Part shown: positions 37,201 to 48,870 of the stretch, in pieces | Numbering within the stretch: the first letter of the stretch is position 1 | Layout: each line of letters opens with the position of its first letter | Source of the DNA: Blasia pusilla | Taxonomy: Eukaryota; Marchantiophyta; Marchantiopsida; Blasiales | Assembly: GCA_050084515.1 (NCBI GenBank) | Contig: CM114271.1 | Coordinates: forward strand, 33,790,001-33,854,000 | Reading direction: 5' to 3' | Length of the DNA stretch: 64,000 nucleotides | The notes under the pieces: model-generated | Database searches by the model: none | What the model was told of the DNA's origin: nothing | Seen by the model: the letters and a program-made list of their open reading frames with translations, nothing else | Program-made: the position numbers and the translations under genes

Positions 37201-39950
37201 TAATGGTGGTAGATTCCATAAAAGTTTTCATACACCTTTTAATTTTAGGGCACACAATAAGGAATGAAGATGAAATGTTCAATACGAAAGCTAGAAAGTT
37301 TTATTGGATCACATTAGGCTTTCAAAGTAAAGTACATAGAGCTGAATGTTATATTCTAATCTCATCCATAATCTTGACCTTATATGTATAGTCTATTTCT
37401 TATCAAAGAATTAAGATGAGATAGACCTCCATATATCATTGAGCGCCAGGTATTATTATTTTGTCACCAAATTTCTATCATTTTCTTATCGTTATTTTCT
37501 TTTTTTTCAAGGCCACAAATTTAATGTGTTAGTATTACATCTTTAACTTGGCATACGCTTATGGCTATGCTCTGACTTTGCAAATTCCTTGTAAAAATTT
37601 TGAATGTATTGTAATTTCATTATTTTCATATACTTCATATAACACCAAATTATAAATATATTGTAAAGTTCATAGAAATATGCATACTTCGAGTATGAAT
37701 TACTTATAATATATTGACATACTTCATTTCCATAACATCTTCCAATCTTTAGAGGTTAAGGCTAACATAAGACATATGTATCTTTATGGGAAATCAATAT
37801 ACTTACAAAACTATGATAATCTTGTCGATGTTATTATGGTTTGGAAACTATGCATATGTAGATGTAGGTTTGTCTTAATATATTGTTGTATTATTCCTCT
37901 AATATCTGCCTTTATGTGACGATGGTAGTTCATAATAGATTTTTGAATTCTATTTTTATGTTTGTGAAGAACTCTAGATATGATGCTAAATTCCACATGT
38001 TGTCTTAACTTGGCGTTTTTTCGATGTGTTGATATCAAGTCTTTCCTTCATGTCCTTCATCTTGTTATTCAATTATTATTGCACATCATGATATTTTTGT
38101 TCTATCTCTTGTTCTTCTGCATGGTCCTTCATATTTTTTTATATTTAATTAATATGTATTTTTATTTTTCTCTTCTTTACAACTCTTAGTGCTCGTTAGT
38201 TGGTCTCAACCATTTGAATCGTTGTTAGATTTTGGCTATGAAAAGTAGTTTTTCAAATGATTGTATTTAGTCAACTACTCATATTCCTTTCATTTTCTTG
38301 TAGTTTTGGCCTATCTTTTGTCCATACTTCTATTCTTCCCAACTTAAAATCAGTACCAATTATTAGGAAACATACCACAAAATAAATTCAACATACACTA
38401 TCTACATGAATAAAAAACTTACTCTAATTGAGCTTGACATGCCATTTTTGTAGAATTTTCATATTATATCACATCAACCATGCAATCTTATATAATTTTT
38501 ACAAACCTTATATGTAATCTAATTTTCAAGTTAGATAAGGTCAAACTCAACATAATAGCATTTTCTATAGGTTTCCCCTTTTTTCAATGGAATTTTGAGA
38601 CTAAATTTTCGGGAAGTTTCTTAAAATGTTTAGAATGTTTGGATTTTTCTTGCCACACAAGTACCGAAAAGGCACCATGTTTAGAAGTTGTATCCAACAA
38701 AAAAAATTCAAAGCCAAAGATTTAAGAAGATTTTGAAAAACATACTATGCCATATTTGTTGTTATATCAAATATAATCTTATATGTGAAGTGATATAACA
38801 TATTTTTACATTTATGCAAAGATCTTTCAACTTACACTTGGACCAATCTTTATGGTATCACTATTCGTTGCCTTTACTTTGTATATTGTTTCGTATTCTA
38901 CTATGCATCCCATCAAATATTTGTATTCTTAATTTTTTGGTATTATCTCATTAAAATATCATTGGTAGACATGTCTCATAATGAAAAATATTTAAAACAT
39001 ATTCAATTCCTTTCAAGTGAAATTTCATTTATTTGAACTCTAATTATATATATTCTTGACAAGAATTATTTAAAAAGACGGAAATATGTTCGATATTTTT
39101 TATGAAGATTATTAGGTCTTGAAGTTGCCTCATCTTACATTTGAATGATTTTATACAAGAAACATCATTCTCTAAAATTTTCAATATTTACACTCGGAGT
39201 GGATAAAGTATCAAATATCTTCTAATTTTCACCATGAATTTCTTCCTATTTAAACTCTAGACTGTTCTTTACAAAGGAAAATATTTTTCTAATCATTATT
39301 AGTTTTATTTAGTAATGATATGTTTTCCAAAATTAACCATTTATGGTAAATATCTTAGCATCCTTATTTCTCCATAGGAACCAAATACCTTTTTTTAGCA
39401 ATCGATCAACTTAAGTGGAGTATTGGGATGTATCCTTCTAGAAAACATAAAAAAATAATAACTAATTAAGTTCAAAATCTTCTCTCAAAATTTTAGGGTT
39501 TCGAAAAACTCTTAGGTCAGAAGCAATCTTTAACTTCATTTATCTAAGACAATCTTACCCTTTTATTATTGATTTGACACAAAGATAGTGGAAGTTGAGA
39601 ATTTGGCCAATTTATTCTAAAAAAGATAGAATTATATTCTAGAATATCAAATTTATTATTATATATAAAAAAATTATCCATTATTATCTTGTTCCTAACC
39701 ATCTTTTATTTATATATTATAACCTAGAAGACTATCTGTAATCCTAGCAGAAATACATTGAGATGAGTGGATAAATATTTTTGCATATATGGGATAAGAA
39801 TGTGTAAAAAGGGGATGAATGATCCCTATCTATTGTGTCATATTATAATTAATTATTTATGTTGTATATAAAGAATATAAATTTATATACTTATTATTAT
39901 GTTGTAAGTATCTGACTCAAAATTTTGCAACTATTGTGTGACTATAGTAT
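34201..39950. other. AT-rich intergenic, no recognisable gene
   Basis: Strongly AT-rich sequence with only short ORFs without motifs. The composition and the ancient copia remnant to its right suggest old, methylation-decayed repeat DNA. I see no gene. Confidence 0.6.
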
Positions 39951-39959
39951 GGCCAATTT

Positions 39960-40511
39960 GCGACTCTTGAGGCTCAAAAAAATGTTAGTGGATGGAGATT
40001 TGGAGGAGAAAATCTACAAGTCTAGCCCCTTGGATATAAGCATCAAAATTATCTTTCTCTAGTATGTAAATTGAGAAAGGATCTTTACAATCTCAAAAAA
40101 GCTTCAAGAGTTTGGTATGATAAGATTAGCCTATTCTTAAAGATTCTTGCATTTAAAGCTTGTAGTTCATATTTCTCACTCTATTCACTAAGAGTTTAAG
40201 GATTCAGATTGTCAAGTATTTCAACTGAAAATCTTCTTACAATTGCACTTTGATATATTGTATCAATCTCTTATTGCTACAAATCACAATCAAAACATAT
40301 ACATCAAAATAGATGATGATCAAAATCAAATCATAATAGATAGAAAATTCAATTTTGGCTATGTATTCAAATTTGGAAATACTACAATAGGCTGGGTTTC
40401 AAAGAAACATCAAAATCTTGCTTTATTGGCAATAAAAAATGAATATACACAACGTAAATTGATTTTATTGAATAGTCTACTTGTGGATAAATAATTAGAA
40501 TTATTCAAATA

Positions 40512-40542
<31 letters not shown>

Positions 40543-40660
40543 CATTAGTAGCAATCATTTGGGAAAAAAATGTTTCATGCAAGGACAAAGCATCATGAGA
40601 TGCATTTTTATTTCATGATAGAAAAAATCTAAGAAGGGAGAATGAATCTTGATGAAATGA
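39960..40660 (+). pseudogene. ancient copia reverse transcriptase/RNase H remnant
   Basis: In shifting frames I can read CKLRKDLYNLKKASRVWYDKI (near 40065-40130), the degenerate form of the copia LYGLKQAPRAWY block. Then comes GYVFKFGNTTIGWVSKKHQN (within 40243-40494), the RNase H block, and a TKHHEMHFYF stretch near 40585 matching the copia end block. The base composition is heavily AT-shifted. This is a third, much older copia insertion. Confidence 0.75.
40513..40545. repeat. (CATA)n microsatellite
   Basis: About eight CATA units lie within the ancient copia remnant, between its RNase H block and its end block. Confidence 0.95.
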
Positions 40661-43200
40661 ATGAAAGATTTGGACATCCAAAATTTATTTTTTGGAAATC
40701 TTATGAGAAATAATCATGGTTGGAAATACTTTGGGCGAATGTAAAGTGAGTGGACATAGAGCAAGGAATGCCATTAGGTTTAGTAGCTTGGGGTAGCTCG
40801 CAATCCCATTCATATTCCTCATTCAAAGCATAGAAAATGAAATTATCAACATCCCTATCCTTTCCAAGCTTCAAATCGAATTGACATTCCTGGTGAAGGC
40901 TTCCAAAAACAAAATCTCCATTATCGTTCAAGCCATAAAACCCTCACAAGAGATACCAATGGAAAAAATTTGACCCCCAAAAACTTGCTTATTTTAAGTA
41001 GAATTTTTGGGAAAATAATCCTATTTTGAAAAATAAGCACAGTTGGAAATATTTGGGACATGGCTAGGGATAGGCGCAAAGTAGTCATGTAACTTGGAGA
41101 AAAAATTTGCATTTGGAAAACGACTCAAAGAAAAACCTTCACACTTCTTTCCGACCAAGGGAAAAATTGGACATACTAGGGAAGTCCCAAGAAGCAACCA
41201 AAAAAATTAGAAACAAATAGAAGTGATTCTATCACATTCATGAGAAATCGAAGCCCATGAGAGTTTGCAGTTTTCCACTCAACGAGATTTGCGATCATAC
41301 ATACAAATGTAAAAAAATCTAGAAGTTATGGATCTTAATTTACATTATCTATATTATTATTAGAGAGTCCCTCTTCATTTTGAGATCACCTCTCCTTTTG
41401 ACACATGTCTTTTTTAGCCAACAGAACCGCTCGTTGTCCAAGCCAATAGGATTGCTCGAATTCAATTGTACACTTAGGATGGGTCATTCAAAATTATACA
41501 CAAGCTCGTTATTATTAGTGGAGAGTGACCTTTTATTTTTTAAATTCTTCTCCCCTTGATACTTGCAATGGAAAATATAATTTTCCTTTTGAACCAATGG
41601 AATATCTAATAGAATTCTCGTTTTAAAAAGATATGAAAATTTCAATAAAATTCAAAAATTGATTATGAAAAATATTTCAAACCCACGTGCATTATATGAA
41701 TTTACACTATGCAATCCATTAATGGGGAATAACTTTTCTTGTATTCTTCTTTCTCCACACAGTCTTCCATGTTACTATCCTTCAAACACGAGTATCTCCC
41801 GTCGTGTCAATCTTGCGCAATATTACTCTTCTCCAAACCCTCCTTATATTTTACCATACGGTTTAAAAGGGATGGTGTAAAAATTGGTAAGGAGAATTAC
41901 GTTAAACATGAATTATTTAGGATCCTTACTAATAGATGAAACCTGAGGTTGATTACAAACCCTACTACTAGGCACTAATAATTTCTTCGCTTTCTCCTTA
42001 CGCCATGTGTAGTTTTGGTGCAGGTTTGGGGGAGTGGATTCGAAGCGCAGAGGAAGGAGAATGAAAATTCTCCTGCAAATGGTTTTCAACCGTGGATGGG
42101 TTCTCCTTGGTTCTTCTTCAACCGTGGATGTGGATCTAATAAAAACAAACTCACTCCTCCGTATTTATTTATTTATTTATTTATAAATGAATTTATCTGT
42201 CGTGTTACTCAGGTGGTTCCGTATTCCTCCCTTTGTGAATGGTGTGGTGCTTCTCTTCTCTTTACTCCTTAGACTATTTGGTGCCCATGGGATGCACGAA
42301 TGAATTTTGGACTACTGCTGAATTGACAAATATATTATGGGATAGGTTATTTACCAAGTTTGGTGAGCATCATCTTTGGATGTGTTCACCAAATACCCCC
42401 TTCCTCAAATTATAATATAGATTTCCAAACCGGAAAGAGAAACACGGTCGCACATTGGTTCCTTCCTTCCAGGGTTCGGGAGGTTTTTGGCATGTCTCGA
42501 TACATTACATTACTTGGAGTGTCTAATCGGAGACCGAACCCGTTTTGAGGTACGAAATAGAAAAGAATCTCAAATTTAAAACCAATCGGAAATTCTCAAA
42601 TTTAACCGACTAATGCAATTCTCAAATTTAACCGACTAGCATCGATGGTAACCGATCATTGCTTTCTTCCGACTATATCCGATTTTCAATGAAACCCCAA
42701 CAAGATCCCGTAACGGAACGGGTTCAGTCGCAGCACAAAACTGTGACGTTCGGACTCCGGAGTCTTCGGACCACGTGGTTTCCATCCGGGCCCATGAGCG
42801 GGAAATCTTTTCCCACGTGTCCACGCATCGAGGAGGCACTAAGGGAACCGTCCGGTTTCCTTCCCTCTCGGATGACCGGCTCACCGGTCTCCTCGCCCCT
42901 GAAGGCTGGGAAGCTGGGACTGCTCCGGACCTTCAAACCCAGACCTTGATTCCTAGAAATCCTATCGGGAGGATTCACCTGATCATGGCAATGATGGTAC
43001 CTTTAGCTTTTCCTAGTTTGCTATCATGGGAAGGAGAAGACGTGCCCATGTGGCGCGCTTGTGCATATTTACCCTAAAGGTACCAAGGGCATCTTTCAGA
43101 CGTTATTAAACTCTGCTTGAGAGCCCCCCATCCGCTCTCATCAACTCGGACCCACCGATGCATTATTGTTTATTTATTATTTATTTTTAATTACTAGGAA
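40661..43200. other. intergenic with a GC-richer island, no recognisable gene
   Basis: AT-rich up to about 42400, including an (ATTT)n run at about 42163-42184. Bases about 42590-42640 hold a short tandem CTCAAATTTAACCGACTA. Bases 42650-43080 are GC-richer, with overlapping ORFs on both strands but no recognised motif. Confidence 0.5.
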
Positions 43201-43214
43201 GAGGGGAATTAGAA

Positions 43215-43420
43215 ACTCATAGCCCCAGCCCCGATAGTGGCAGAAATACGCTGTGTGGCCGTAAATAATTAATAAAAATGTGACATAATGTTTTTCTAAG
43301 AAATTAAAACGAAAAAAATCAGAGCCCACCCCCCAATAGCTGCAGAAATACTCTGTATGGCCGCAAAGAATTAATAAAAAAGTGACATTATGTTGTTCCC
43401 TGAAAATTTAAAATGGAAAA
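43215..43420. repeat. diverged tandem duplication, period about 101
   Basis: CAGAAATAC(G/T)CTGT(G/A)TGGCCG(T/C)AAA occurs at 43241 and 43342. ATTAATAAAA occurs at 43268 and 43370, followed by GTGACAT(A/T)ATGTT in both. Two copies differ by about 15 percent by eye. Confidence 0.8.
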
Positions 43421-43692
43421 TAGAAACTGACGAAAATACCCACGATGTGTATATGTTTCATGCGGTCATCACACCAAGTGGCGAATCATTTGCTTCGTGA
43501 CCTGTACTTCTAGAAGATTCCACACCTATTTTCCTGTCAGATGAAACACTTTGATGCTTGGAAAGTTCTATGGCTAATACCACCCTAATACCACTTTGCG
43601 GTCTTCCGTATTTTAGACCATAATATAATGCGCACAGTCCACTCACCGGAGACGACGATAAACCCGACCACAACCGGTAGGATAAATCCCGG

Positions 43693-43768
43693 TTAGGGGA
43701 TTTTTCTTGGGGGATATTGATTTTGAAACCGTGTTCAAAATTAATATCCGCCAAGAAAAATCCCCTAA
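43693..43768. repeat. 35-bp-arm hairpin
   Basis: Arms 43693-43727 and 43734-43768 are reverse complements with two mismatches, around a 6-base loop ACCGTG. This is a long, well-preserved foldback with no coding content. Confidence 0.85.
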
Positions 43769-44029
43769 GAAAAATTAGGGTTCTACTACTACGCTGCCCG
43801 CGCTGTGCACCGGGCACCTAGCAACGAAGACCATAAGAGTCACCGGGCAGTCATTAAAAACGCCTCACATTAAATGGACGGGCAGAGGGGACGCGCGTTT
43901 CTAACGGGCAGGGTTATGGACGGAAACGGGGCAAGGACGGACGGACGGAAGCGGGCAAGCCCGTCGCTTCGCGCCAGGACGGTTGATGGACCTCATAGCG
44001 TCGAAGAGGGTGGTTTAGCCGGGACTGAC

Positions 44030-44460
44030 CACGGCAGTCGCGGTTGGCGGGAATCAGCCGAGTGCGTGCCAATGTACACCCGTAGCAGGAGCCTTCGCAC
44101 TGTGTCAGCAGGCATGTCGTTTGTCTCTCAAATCAAATCGAGCGCTCGCCGCTCCTAGTCTAGACCCTCTCGCCTAAATTGCTTGAGAAACGCTCGTTCG
44201 CCAGTCGCACTCGATCTCACGCTCGTTCTCCACTCGACGGCTCACACTCCTCACTCGTTCGCCGCTCGCACTCTCAGCCGAGTGCATGCGGTGAGCGGCT
44301 GATTCCCGCCAACCGCGACTGCCGTGAGATCCAGTGTGACTGGCGAACGAGCGTTTCTTGAGCAATTTAGGCGAGAGGGTCTAGACTAGGAGCGGCGAGC
44401 GCTCGATTTGATTTGAGAGACAAACGACATGCCTGTTGACACAAGCGCGAAGGCTCCTGC
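44030..44460. repeat. two interlocked inverted repeats
   Basis: Pair A: 44030-44060 and 44296-44326, 31 of 31 bases complementary. Pair B: 44085-44205 and 44339-44460, about 121 bases with only a few mismatches. The order is A, B, A', B', so this is not one simple palindrome (which would read A, B, B', A'). The central spacer is rich in CTCG and TCGC motifs. A direct copy of CAGCCGAGTGC occurs at 44056 and 44275. Confidence 0.9.
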
Positions 44461-44611
44461 TCCGGTTGTACAATGGCGCTGCTGACATTGGCGTGAAGGC
44501 TCTTGCTACACGTATACATTGGCGCTGCTGACATTGGCACGAAGGCTGCTGCTACTGGGGAAATTGGAGTTGTTGACATTGGTGCCAAGGCTTCTGCTTT
44601 TGCTGCAAACT
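44430..44611. repeat. 45-bp tandem repeat, about four units
   Basis: Units built around (C)TG(C/T)TGACA(T/C)... followed by GAAGGCT or AAGGCT start near 44432, 44477, 44522 and 44567, spacing 45-46. The + strand reads a 15-residue repeat (IGAADIGTKAA, IGVVDIGAKAS). The first unit overlaps the right arm of inverted repeat B. Whether it is translated is unknown. Confidence 0.75.
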
Positions 44612-45776
44612 CTGGTCGGATCTCCGAGCTGCAAGGGCAAAGGAGGAGGCTGGTGCGATTGTCCATTTGTGGCAAGTGGCTCGCATTTTCGTTGTGTTCT
44701 GCCATTTTCATGCAGACACAGTTTACGTTCATTGAACATTGATGTATGAGTGTAAGAACCACGAGATGGACTAGTTACTGCATCTGAGTTGTGTGAAAAA
44801 AAGTGCTTGGCTATTGGTTTGCTTATATGATGAAGACCCACACCGCCTAATAATTGAAATTTTTGAGAATGAAAAATGCGCAAGTTGTCCCATAGAACAT
44901 AATCGACATTTGTCTTTTGCAGTTGGCAATTATAGAGCATCAAGGTAGGAATACTTGCACACAATTGCTCAGCCAGCGAAGTAACGGATGTAGAGTATTA
45001 GTGGAGTGATCAAGTTTCTGTAGAGCATCAACTTTTCCAAGAGGGTCTTGACCAACTTGCATCCAGTTGATTGACCTAAAATCCTTGGTAATTCCTGCCT
45101 ATCGTCTACCCGCCTCAGTACCTTCAAGTCTTTCATTGAATGTGTGAAATTGAGTGTTACATGCAATGCTAGCAAGTGGCCACAATCAGAATGTGAACCC
45201 CCCTCCCCATATTCAATATTACCTCAAAGGATTTTTAGCATATTCCTAATGGAACCCTAATCCAGATCACAAGTTTCGTGATTGGCATGTATTGTAACTC
45301 ACTTTGAGCAATGTCGTGTGAGTAATTGGGATTCACTTGTTCACTTCAATCAAAGGAATTAAGTAGTTCTAGAATTGGAGCCCATTCCCCACGTTGCCAT
45401 TCATTCTGCATGGGGTATGAGAAAACTTAGTGAGATTGTTTGGATTCCAAACCTAAAGACATGCACGGGAATTTTTTTTTGCAAGTTTCAATAGTACGAT
45501 AATCCCTATATTCCCCTAAACCGTTCAACTCATGTGCTACTGAGTTAACATTTTTTCGACTAGAATCCAACCTGTTTCGGCGGGCCAGAAGGGTCTTGTC
45601 CACAAATGAATTTCAACAGCCTTTATTCCAAAATGAAGGAATTAGTGAATCCGGGACTTTGTTGATAAACTATTCCTATAGCCCATAAGCCTTCCGGAAG
45701 GAATGCTCTATCAACCCCTACTCGATAGTATCATCCGCTCAGGCTTCGAGAGTTGCACTAGTATTCTTGTAGATCA
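44612..45776. other. intergenic, no recognisable gene
   Basis: Short ORFs on both strands without recognised motifs. I considered organelle-derived DNA but recognised no organelle gene. Confidence 0.4.
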
Positions 45777-46378
45777 GTGGGCATGAGTACCCGTGAACCC
45801 AAATTTTTGGATGTAGTGCACTTTAGAGACTTGAGGATTGGGTGTAGGGGGGCGGAGAATATTAGTAAGTATCCGTCAGGTAACGTAGGTATTGGTGAGA
45901 CTTGGGTCAACAATCTTTTCCACACCAATGGAGATCCTGATTTCTACTTGAGAGATATTGTTTGTAAATCCAGTCACGGGAGGGATGGAACTTACCTCAA
46001 GGACTGGATTGTCTTGGGAATGCCCTTAGGCGTGTACGGTTGCTTACACAATGTTGTAGATAGACTTGGCTATCATGTCGATTTCTCGCCGAAGGTAAGA
46101 AGACCATGTGGTCATATTTGGCTAGATTGCTACTTCCCAAAAAAAGAGCCACAAAATTTATAGTTGTATCTGAAAACGAAGGGTCATACAATGCCACCAT
46201 CATCCCAAACATAAAGTCTGTATTTTCTGGTGCACGTAAGAATTATTTAGCCAAGGTGGTGTGTTTGCTTAGATTGAAAATGAGGGTAGGTCCGGGAGAT
46301 GCAAACGGGTCACCACCGTGGGTGTTGTTGACCCCAAAGAAAGTGTATCTGATCGAGGAAATTGATATTAGGGTTTAG
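45777..46378 (+). pseudogene. unrecognised ORF pair next to telomere repeats
   Basis: Frame 45777-46163 (128 codons) starts MGMSTREPKFLDVVHFRDL, and an overlapping frame (46106-46378) continues with KKRATKFIVVSENEG. The overlap could reflect a frameshift in one former protein. No domain is recognised. The second frame ends inside the telomere-like palindrome, so the 3' end is certainly not original. Confidence 0.3.
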
Positions 46379-46464
46379 GGTACCCTAAACCCTAAACCCT
46401 AAAAACCCTAAACCCTAAACCCTAAAAACCCTAAACCCTAAACCCTAAACCCTAAACCCTAAAA
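46368..46464. repeat. interstitial telomere repeat with head-to-head palindrome
   Basis: About eleven CCCTAAA units run from 46383 to 46464; the third and sixth have two extra A, giving a 23-bp higher-order period. To the left, two TTTAGGG-orientation units meet them at GGTACC, forming a perfect 28-bp palindrome at 46368-46395. CCCTAAA is the standard plant telomere repeat. Its right edge abuts a truncated copia CCHC knuckle. Confidence 0.95.
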
Positions 46465-46740
46465 GCTAGGTCATCTTATCAAAGATTGTAGAAGGAGGAG
46501 TCAAGATGAGAAGAACGGTTGTTTAAGACCTAAGAAGGAGTCTGGAGATTCTGTAGAATTGGGAGAACATGAAGTAGATGCTTGGGTAGCAATAGAAGAG
46601 TTTTGCACACAAAAGTAACATTCCACTAAGACAAAGAGTGAAGATGCATGGGTGCTCGATAGTGGAGCATCTAGGCATATGACCAATCATAAGGATTGGT
46701 ATAGCTCCTTCTGCCTCTCTGGAGCCCATCGTTGTTATTC
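46465..46740 (+). pseudogene. copia 2 CCHC knuckle and protease remnant
   Basis: Directly after the telomere repeat the frame reads LGHLIKDCRRR, the second half of a CCHC knuckle (G-H-x4-C). It continues through VDAWVAIEEFC, a stop, and AWVLDSGASRHMTNH, the copia protease active site with the catalytic Asp in DSG. The first two Cys of the knuckle are missing at the junction. Confidence 0.8.
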
Positions 46741-47029
46741 TTGTTGGAAATAATGCAAAGTGCCCTGTAGAAGGAAAGGCACAATTTCTTTAGTCTCACA
46801 AAAAGGAGATGAAAAGAAGTTAACTGATGTCTTTGACGTGCAGAGTTGAAGCGAAATATGATTTCAAAGTGGCGTGATTATGTGATCGTGACCTAGAAGT
46901 TCGTTTCAAGAAAAGCTGGAGCGATCATTGAGGATGCCAATGGGAAAGTAGTGGGTGAAGGTATACGACGTGGAAATATCTATGAGTTGTATGCTTTCAC
47001 GACAAGTGTAGGTCTGAGATCTTAGTAGC

Positions 47030-48050
47030 AAGATAAGTTGTGGCATGAAAGATTTGGTCACCTAAGCTTTCCCTTACTAAGTCGATGCAGAAATCTGGCA
47101 TGGTTCTTTGATTTACCAACAATTTCGGAGTGTCGGATACTTGTGAAGCTTGTATGATGGGCAAGCAACATCGACAACCATTTCCACAAGAGTCCAGCAA
47201 TAGGGCAAAGGCTCTTCTAGAGTTGATACATGCTAATCTCTGTGGTAAAATGAGAACAAGTGGCATTAGGTGGTTCTTCCTACTTCTTTTTAGTTTAAAC
47301 GATTATAGTAGGAAGATGTGGGTGTATTTCCTTCGTGATAAGGCAAGTGCTTTTGGAAAATTTAAAGTATGGCACAAGCTGGTCTAGAATGAGACAGAAA
47401 GAAGGTACAAAAGCTTTCAAGACCGACGAGGAGGAGAATTCTTATCAACAGAATTCAACAAATATTTGGGAGAGCATGGAATCAAGTTTACGATTAACCA
47501 CGGCACATACACCACAACAAAATGGAGTTGTTGAGCGTCGAAACCGCAAATGGTGGAGATGGCAAGATGTATGATGAAAGCAAAAGGTTTTCTGATGATT
47601 TTGGGCTGAAGTTGTTAATATCTTGCCGTATACATTCTAAATAGAAGTGCCACCAAGTCAGTGCAAGGCATGACTCCTCATCAATCATACTCAGGTAAGG
47701 TACCATCAGTCCAACATTTCAAGACTTTTGGTAGTGAGTGTTTTGTACATATTCCTGAAGCATCCAAGACCAAGCTGGAGTCCAAGAGCAGGAAGTGCAT
47801 CTTTATGGTATACAGTGATGAGTCTAAAGCTTATCACCCTTGGTGTCCTGAGAAAAAGAAGATGCTTGTGAGTCGTGATGTGGTGTTCCAGGAACAGCCT
47901 CGTCAAGTGGCGGATATCAGTGGTCCGTCCACATTATCATCAAACGAAGAGATAACCCACCAGAGCACACCACAAATGTTTACACCAGATCATCAAGAAG
48001 AAGAATTTGGTGATGATTACAAAGAGCAACTCGCTCTTCCACTACGATAA
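47030..48050 (+). pseudogene. copia 2 GAG-pre-integrase and integrase
   Basis: LWHERFGHLSFPLLSR (near 47038) and CEACMMGKQHRQPF (near 47145) form the zinc-binding pre-integrase region. LNDYSRKMWVYFLRDKASAF and HTPQQNGVVERRNR are integrase core blocks. FKTFGSECFVHIPEASKTKL and SRKCIFMVYSDESKAY are the usual C-terminal blocks. Several frame changes separate them. Confidence 0.85.
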
Positions 48051-48059
48051 ATCATACCT

Positions 48060-48870
48060 AAGTGGATAAAGCGGCTCTTGGATGGTAAGGATCCACTAGC
48101 AACTGATGAAGTTGTTACACATCCCAGGAGATCCAAGAGACTAGAGGAGCAGAATAGAGCTTCCGCACATCTCGTCAATATGGCCCTGATGACAGAGGTT
48201 TTGAAGGTGGAAGAGCCATCATGCTTGGATGAGGCCCTCGCTCATCCTCAATGGAGAGAGGCCATGCAGATGTAGATGGACGCTATTCAGAGAAATGAAA
48301 CTTGGACTTTGGTTGAAAAGCCAAAGGACAGGAAGATAATACGCACCAAGTGGGTGTACAAGACCAAGTACAAGTTGGACGATACATTGGATAAATTCAA
48401 AGCGAGGTTGGTCGCACAAGGATGCTCACAAATCGAAGGTTTTGACTACTATGAGACTTTTGCTCCCACTGCAAGGATGACAACCATTTGAATTGTTCTA
48501 GCGGTTGCAAGAACAAGACGTTGGCCTGTATACCAATACAATGTGAAGTCTGCTTTTTTGAACGGGAGTCTCAAGGAGGAGATATATGTTTCTCAACCAC
48601 CAGGTTTTGAGACACCCAGATCAGAAGAGAAAGTTTGTTTACTTCATCGAGCATCGTATGGGTTGAAGCAAGCCCCAAGGGTATGGTATCAAGGAATAGA
48701 TACATTCTTTCGAGAGAAGGGTCTCATCAAGAGTCCTTCAGAAGCAAATTTGTATGTGTTTTGCGAAGATGGGATGTATATGTTGATAGTTTTGTATGTG
48801 GATGATCTGATCATCACATGAGACCACAGTAAAAAAATAGAGGAAATGAAGGGAGTGTTGAAATCTGAGT
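48060..48870 (+). pseudogene. copia 2 reverse transcriptase
   Basis: Blocks in order: HPQWREAMQM, a stop, NETWTLVEKPKDRK, TKWVYKTKYK, FKARLVAQGCSQIEGFDY, KSAFLNGSLKEEIYVSQPPG, YGLKQAPRVWY and LYVDDLIIT. Here the catalytic YVDD is intact, unlike copia 1, but a TGA follows almost at once. Stops occur near 48273 and 48490. Confidence 0.88.

Noticed and set aside
42724-43077. Overlapping ORFs in a GC-richer island
   Set aside because: Three ORFs on both strands with no motif; probably compositional.
45400-45780. Possible organelle-derived DNA
   Set aside because: The sequence gave an organelle-like impression, but no organelle gene or tRNA could be identified.
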